Position numbers and translations under genes: made by a program. The notes under the pieces are model-generated. The model did no database searches. It was given only the letters and a program-made list of their open reading frames with translations, and was not told where the DNA came from. 64,000 nucleotides of DNA from Limnomonas spitsbergensis (lineage: Eukaryota > Chlorophyta > Chlorophyceae > Chlamydomonadales), in assembly GCA_037349105.1 (NCBI GenBank), contig JAYJMM010000114.1, positions 6,253,501 through 6,317,500 of the forward strand, written 5' to 3'. Position 1 is the first letter of the stretch. Each line of letters begins with the position of its first letter. Positions 57,174 to 64,000 of this stretch are shown piece by piece.

Positions 57174-60100
57174 TTGCCCTCAACCATGGATCCAAGACCC
57201 TCCAGCCTTGCCCTCAACCCTGGGTCCTTAACCCTGCCCTGGCTTTTACACCCACATGCCTGGCCCACAACCCTGGGTCCTGAGATCTCCAGTATTCCCC
57301 TCAATCCTGTATCCAAAACCCTCCAGCCTTGCCCTCAACCATGGATCCAAAACCCTCCAGCCTTGCCCTCAACCATGGGCCCTTATCCCTGCCCTGGCTT
57401 TTACACCCACATGCCTGGCCCACAACCCAGGGTCCAAAACCCTCCTGCCTTGCCCTCAATCTTGGATCCAAAACCCTCCAGCCTTGCCCTCAACCCTGGG
57501 TCCTTAACCCTGCCCTGGCTTTTACACCAACATGCCTGGCACACAACCCTGGGTCCTGAGATCTCCAGTATTCCCCTCAATCTTGTATTTAAAACCCTCC
57601 TGCCTTGCCCTAAATCTTGGATCCAAAACCCTCCAGCCTTGCCCTCAACCCTGGGTCCTTAACCCTGCCCTGGCTTTTACACCCACATGCCTGGCCCACA
57701 ACCCTAGGTCCTGAGATCTCCAGTATTCCCCTCAATCCTGTATTTAGAACCCTCCAGCCTTGCCCTCAACCCTGGATCCAAGACCCTCCAGCCTTGCCCT
57801 CAACCCTGGGTCCTTAACCCTGCCCTGGCTTTTACACCGACATGCCTGGCCCACAACCCTGGGTCCTGAGATCTCCAGTATTCCCCTCAATCCTGTATCC
57901 AAAACCCTCATGCCTTGCCCTCAACCATGGATCCAAAACCCTCCAGCCTTGCCCTCAACCCTGGGCCCTTATCCCTGCCCTGGCTTTTACACCCACATGC
58001 CTGGCCCACAACCCTGGGTTCAAAACCCTCCTGCCTTGCCCTCAATCTTGGATCCAAAACCCTCCAGCCTTGCCCTCAACCCTGGATCCAAAACCCTCCA
58101 GCCTTGCCCTCGACCCTGGGTCCTTAACCCTGCCCTGGCTTTTACACCCACATGCCTGGCCCACAACCCTGGGTCCTGAGATCTCCAGTATTCCCCTCAA
58201 TCCTGTATTTAAAACCCTCCAGCCTTGCCCTCAACCCTGGGTCCTTAACCCTGCCCTGGCTTTTACACCCACATGCCTGGCCCACAACCCTGGGTCCTGA
58301 GATCTCCAGTATTCCCCTCAATCCTGTATCCAAAACCCTCCAGCCTTGCCCTCAACCCTGGATCCAAAACCCTACAGCCTTGCCCTCAACCCTGGGCCCT
58401 TAACCCTGCCCTGGCTTTTACACCGACATGCCTGACCCACAACCCTGGGTCCTGAGATCTCCAGTATTCCCCTCAATCCTGTATTTAAAACCCTCCAGCC
58501 TTGCCCTCAACCCTGGATCCAAACCCTAAAGCCTTGCCCTCAACCATGGGCCCTTATCCCTGTCCTGGCTTTTACACCCACATGCCTGGCCCACAACCCT
58601 GGGTTCAAAACCCTCCTGCCTTGCCCTCAATCTTGGATCCAAAACCCTCCAGCCTTGCCCTCAACCCTGGGTCCTTAACCCTGCCCTGGATTTTACACCC
58701 ACATGCCTGGCCCACAACCCTGGGTCCTGAGATCTCCAGTATTCCCCTCAATCCTGTATTTAAAACCCTCCAGCCTTGCCCTCAATCTTGGATCCAAAAC
58801 CCTCCAGCCTTGCCCTCAACCCTGGGTCCTTAACCCTGCCCTGGCTTTTACACCCACATGCCTGGCCCACAACCCTGGGTCCTGAGATCTCCAGTATTCC
58901 CCTCAATCCAGTATTTAAAACCCTCCAGCCTTGCCCTCAACCATGGATCCAAGACCCTCCAGCCTTGCCCTCAACCCTGGGTCCTTAACCCTGCCCTGGC
59001 TTTTACACCCACATGCCTGGCCCACAACCCTGGGTCCTGAGATCTCCAGTATTCCCCTCAATCCTGTATCCAAAACCCTCCAGCCTTGCCCTCAACCATG
59101 GATCCAAAACCCTCCAGCCTTGCCCTCAACCATGGGCCCTTATCCCTGCCCTGGCTTTTACACCCACATGCCTGGCCCACAACCCAGGGTCCAAAACCCT
59201 CCTGCCTTGCCCTCAATCTTGGATCCAAAACCCTCCAGCCTTGCCCTCAACCCTGGGTCCTTAACCCTGCCCTGGCTTTTACACCAACATGCCTGGCACA
59301 CAACCCTGGGTCCTGAGATCTCCAGTATTCCCCTCAATCTTGTATTTAAAACCCTCCTGCCTTGCCCTAAATCTTGGATCCAAAACCCTCCAGCCTTGCC
59401 CTCAACCCTGGGTCCTTAACCCTGCCCTGGCTTTTACACCCACATGCCTGGCCCACAACCCTAGGTCCTGAGATCTCCAGTATTCCCCTCAATCCTGTAT
59501 TTAGAACCCTCCAGCCTTGCCCTCAACCCTGGATCCAAGACCCTCCAGCCTTGCCCTCAACCCTGGGTCCTTAACCCTGCCCTGGCTTTTACACCGACAT
59601 GCCTGGCCCACAACCCTGGGTCCTGAGATCTCCAGTATTCCCCTCAATCCTGTATCCAAAACCCTCCAGCCTTGCCCTCAACCATGGATCCAAAACCCTC
59701 CAGCCTTGCCCTCAACCCTGGGCCCTTATCCCTGCCCTGGCTTTTACACCCACATGCCTGGCCCACAACCCTGGGTTCAAAACCCTCCTGCCTTGCCCTC
59801 AATCTTGGATCCAAAACCCTCCAGCCTTGCCCTCAACCCTGGATCCAAAACCCTCCTGCCTTGCCCTCGACCCTGGGTCCTTAACCCTGCCCTGGCTTTT
59901 ACACCCACATGCCTGGCCCACAACCCTGGGTCCTGAGATCTCCAGTATTCCCCTCAATCCTGTATTTAAAACCCTCCAGCCTTGCCCTCAACCCTGGGTC
60001 CTTAACCCTGCCCTGGCTTTTACACCCACATGCCTGGCCCACAACCCTGGGTCCTGAGATCTCCAGTATTCCCCTCAATCCTGTATCCAAAACCCTCCAG

Positions 60101-60687
60101 CCTTGCCCTCAACCCTGGATCCAAAACCCTACAGCCTTGCCCTCAACCCTGGGCCCTTAACCCTGCCCTGGCTTTTACACCGACATGCCTGACCCACAAC
60201 CCTGGGTCCTGAGATCTCCAGTATTCCCCTCAATCCTGTATTTAAAACCCTCCAGCCTTGCCCTCAACCCTGGATCCAAACCCTAAAGCCTTGCCCTCAA
60301 CCATGGGCCCTTATCCCTGCCCTGGCTTTTACACCCACATGCCTGGCCCACAACCCTGGGTTCAAAACCCTCCTGCCTTGCCCTCAATCTTGGATCCAAA
60401 ACCCTCCAGCCTTGCCCTCAACCCTGGGTCCTTAACCCTGCCCTGGCTTTTACACCCACATGCCTGGCCCACAACCCTGGGTCCTGAGATCTCCAGTATT
60501 CCCCTCAATCCTGTATTTAAAACCCTCCAGCCTTGCCCTCAACCCTGGATCCAAGACCCTCCAGCCTTGCCCTCAACCCTGGGTCCTTAACCCTGCCCTG
60601 GCTTTTACACCCACATGCCTGGCCCACAACCCTGGGTCCTGAGATCTCCAGTATTCCCCTCAATCCTGTATCCAAAACCCTCCAGCC
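57174..60687 (+). repeat. 1757-bp higher-order repeat, two tandem copies
   Basis: Segments at 57256, 57532, 57842, 58142 and 58501 recur 1757 bp later (59013, 59289, 59599, 59899 and 60258). A third, longer copy follows at an offset of about 2187 bp (61118 onward). This block contains no ER module. Confidence 0.85.
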
Positions 60688-63560
60688 TTGCCCTCAACCA
60701 TGGATCCAAAACCTTCCAGCCTTGCCCTCAACCCTGGGCCCTTATCCCTGCCCTGGCTTTTACACCCACATGCCCGGCCTACAACCAGGGTCCAAAACCC
60801 TCCTGCCTTGCCCTCAATCTTGGATCCAAAACCCTCCAGCCTTGCCCTCAACCATGGGTCCTTAACCCTGCCCTGGCTTTTACACCCACATGCCTGGCCC
60901 ACAACCCTGGGTCCTGAGATCTCCAGTATTCCCCTCAATCCTGTATTTAAAACCCTCCAGCCTTGCCCTCAATCTTGGATCCAAAACCCTCCAGCCTTGC
61001 CCTCAACCCTGGGTCCTTAACCCTGCCCTGGCTTTTACACCCACATGCCTGGCCCACAACCCTGGGTCCTGAGATCTCCAGTATTCCCCTCAATCCAGTA
61101 TTTAAAACCCTCCAGCCTTGCCCTCAACCATGGATCCAAGACCCTCCAGCCTTGCCCTCAACCCTGGGTCCTTAACCCTGCCCTGGCTTTTACACCCACA
61201 TGCCTGGCCCACAACCCTGGGTCCTGAGATCTCCAGTATTCCCCTCAATCCTGTATCCAAAACCCTCCAGCCTTGCCCTCAACCATGGATCCAAAACCCT
61301 CCAGCCTTGCCCTCAACCATGGGCCCTTATCCCTGCCCGGGCTTTTACACCCACATGCCTGGCCCACAACCCAGGGTCCAAAACCCTCCTGCCTTGCCCT
61401 CAATCTTGGATCCAAAACCCTCCAGCCTTGCCCTCAACCCTGGGTCCTTAACCCTGCCCTGGCTTTTACACCAACATGCCTGGCACACAACCCTGGGTCC
61501 TGAGATCTCCAGTATTCCCCTCAATCTTGTATTTAAAACCCTCCTGCCTTGCCCTAAATCTTGGATCCAAAACCCTCCAGCCTTGCCCTCAACCCTGGGT
61601 CCTTAACCCTGCCCTGGCTTTTACACCCACATGCCTGGCCCACAACCCTAGGTCCTGAGATCTCCAGTATTCCCCTCAATCCTGTATTTAGAACCCTCCA
61701 GCCTTGCCCTCAACCCTGGATCCAAGACCCTCCAGCCTTGCCCTCAACCCTGGGTCCTTAACCCTGCCCTGGCTTTTACACCGACATGCCTGGCCCACAA
61801 CCCTGGGTCCTGAGATCTCCAGTATTCCCCTCAATCCTGTATCCAAAACCCTCCAGCCTTGCCCTCAACCATGGATCCAAAACCCTCCAGCCTTGCCCTC
61901 AACCCTGGGCCCTTATCCCTGCCCTGGCTTTTACACCCACATGCCTGGCCCACAACCCTGGGTTCAAGACCCTCCTGCCTTGCCCTCAATCTTGGATCCA
62001 AAACCCTCCAGCCTTGCCCTCAACCCTGGATCCAAAACCCTCCAGCCTTGCCCTCGACCCTGGGTCCTTAACCCTGCCTTGGCTTTTACACGACATGCCT
62101 GGCCCACAACCCTGGGTCCTGAGATCTCCAGTATTCCCCTCAATCCTGTATTTAAAACCCTCCAGCCTTGCCCTCAACCCTGGGTCCTTAACCCTGCCCT
62201 GGCTTTTACACCCACATGCCTGGCCCACAACCCTGGGTCCTGAGATCTCCAGTATTCCCCTCAATCCTGTATCCAAAACCCTCCAGCCTTGCCCTCAACC
62301 CTGGATCCAAAACCCTACAGCCTTGCCCTCAACCCTGGGCCCTTAACCCTGCCCTGGCTTTTACACCGACATGCCTGACCCACAACCCTGGGTCCTGAGA
62401 TCTCCAGTATTCCCCTCAATCCTGTATTTAAAACCCTCCAGCCATGCCCTCAACCTTGGATCCAAACCCTAAAGCCTTGCCCTCAACCATGGGCCCTTAT
62501 CCCTGCCCTGGCTTTTACACCCACATGCCTGGCCCACAACCCTGGGTTCAAAACCCTCCTGCCTTGCCCTCAATCTTGGATCCAAAACCCTCCAGCCTTG
62601 CCCTCAACCCTGGGTCCTTAACCCTGCCCTGGCTTTTACACCCACATGCCTGGCCCACAACCCTGGGTCCTGAGATCTCCAGTATTCCCCTCAATCCTGT
62701 ATTTAAAACCCTCCAGCCTTGCCCTCAACCCTGGATCCAAGACCCTCCAGCCTTGCCCTCAACCCTGGGTCCTTAACCCTGCCCTGGCTTTTACACCCAC
62801 ATGCCTGGCCCACAACCCTGGGTCCTGAGATCTCCAGTATTCTCCTCAATCCTGTATCCAAAACCCTCCAGCCTTGCCCTCAACCATGGATCCAAAACCT
62901 TCCAGCCTTGCCCTCAACCCTGGGCTCTTATCCCTGCCCTGGCTTTTACACCCACATGCCTGGCCTACAACCAGGGTCCAAAACCCTCCTGCCTTGCCCT
63001 CAATCTTGGATCCAAAACCCTCCAGCCTTGCCCTCAACCATGGGTCCTTAACCCTGCCCTGGCTTTTACACCCACATGCCTGGCCCACAACCCTGGGTCC
63101 TGAGATCTCCAGTATTCCCCTCAATCCTGTATTTAAAACCCTCCAGCCTTGCCCTCAACCCTGGATCCAAGACCCTCCAGCCTTGCCCTCAACCCTGGGT
63201 CCTTAACCCTGCCCTGGCTTTTACACCCACATGCCTGGCCCACAACCCTGGGTCCTGAGATCTCCAGTATTCCCCTCAATCCTGTATCCAAAACCCTCCA
63301 GCCTTGCCCTCAACCATGGATCCAAAACCTTCCAGCCTTGCCCTCAACCCTGGGCCCTTATCCCTTCCCTGGCTTTTACACCCACATGCCTGGCCCACAA
63401 CCCTGGGTTCAAAACCCTCCTGCCTTGCCCTCAATCTTGGATCCAAAACCCTCCAGCCTTGCCCTCAACCCTGGATCCAAAACCCTCCAGCCTTGCCCTC
63501 GACCCTAGGTCCTTATCCCTGCCCTGGCTTTTACACACACATGCCTTTCCCCCCCTTCAG

Positions 63561-63655
63561 ATGTTTGCGGTGGCTGGGGAGCTGGGAGAGATGAGCGAAA
63601 GGGGAGTGGAGGGCACGGCGCAACATGGGCACCAACATCCCTGCGACACAAGCAG
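63561..63655 (+). other. ER copy 10 (type A)
   Basis: Type A. The upstream satellite reads TTTTACACACACATGCC, a one-base change from the usual CACCCACATG. A type B partner is expected about 960 bp on, beyond the window. Confidence 0.45.
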
Positions 63656-64000
63656 GTACCCAATAACTCCCGGGGTCCATCCAGATGCCCTTAGACTCAG
63701 ATCCCTCCATAACAAGGACCATGCTGCTGCAAAATCCAACCAGTCAGGGTCCAGCCACCCTCCCGTACCCCCCGTGCTCTCCTAGACTCTCCACCATACC
63801 CTACAGCCTGGCCTCTCCACCATACCCTCCTGCCTTGCCCTCAATCTTGGGCCCTTATCCCTGCCCTGGCTTTTACACCCACATGCCTGGCCTACAACCC
63901 AGGGTCCAAAACCCTCCTGCCTTGCCCTCAATCTTGGAACCAAAACCCTCCAGCCTTGCCCTCAACCCTGGGTCCAAAACCCTCCAGCCTTGCCCTCAAC

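Larger units (their letters stand above)
41680..64000 (+). repeat. 155-bp satellite array with 34-bp subrepeats
   Basis: The 155-bp unit combines a single-copy part (CTGGCTTTTACACCCACATG ... CTGAGATCTCCAGTATTCCC) with a variable number of 34-bp subrepeats (AACCCTCCAGCCTTGCCCTC then AACCCTGGATCCAA). Units of 121, 155 and 189 bp occur by gain or loss of a subrepeat. The 34-bp element is related to the 35-bp repeat of the left units. The plus strand is strongly C-rich. Open frames of 60-186 residues in the array are repeat artefacts. The array runs off the window. Confidence 0.95.

Overview
This window is eukaryotic nuclear DNA made almost entirely of tandem repeats. The best guess is a subtelomeric or other repeat-rich region of a green-lineage organism, possibly a green alga. 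The reasons are a 111-bp run of the plant-type telomere repeat TTTAGGG at 38172-38282, exon-like pieces bounded by GT...AG, and no bacterial gene organisation. TTTAGGG also occurs in some other protists, so the assignment is an inference. I recognise no complete gene, and no RNA gene, CRISPR array or intact transposon.

Layout. 1-2626: 15-bp minisatellite with a 385-420 bp higher-order period. 2627-3316: 13-bp minisatellite. 3317-5098: mostly single-copy DNA with a block of degenerate TGCATGCA repeats and one long hairpin. 5099-5651: the last two exons of an unrecognised plus-strand gene, the best protein-coding candidate. 5736-6427: small AT-rich and GGTAG/CTACC-rich repeats with hairpins. 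6440-38171: an array of ~3-kb units. Each unit carries a 22-bp minisatellite, exon-like modules (here called E1, E2, E3, E1b and E4), a 35-bp minisatellite and a long 44-bp minisatellite. Near its left end the array contains a ~4.5-kb palindrome (8248-12803) with a tandemly duplicated centre. The last unit is cut off by the interstitial telomere tract.

38283-39838 is mostly low-copy, with fragments related to both arrays. 39839-39880 is a mini-exon candidate. 39887-41675 is a 49-bp minisatellite. 41680-64000 is a satellite with a 155-bp unit built partly from 34-bp subrepeats. It contains ten copies of a 95-bp exon-like segment and is organised into higher-order repeats (4154 bp and 1757 bp).

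The recurring theme is short exon-like modules, several ending in AG|GTACCC, embedded in minisatellites whose units each carry a pyrimidine-rich tract ending in CAG. The long open frames in the arrays are by-products of stop-free repeat units whose lengths (13, 44 and 49 bp) are not multiples of three, so they are not called as genes. Whether the exon-like modules are transcribed cannot be told from the sequence.
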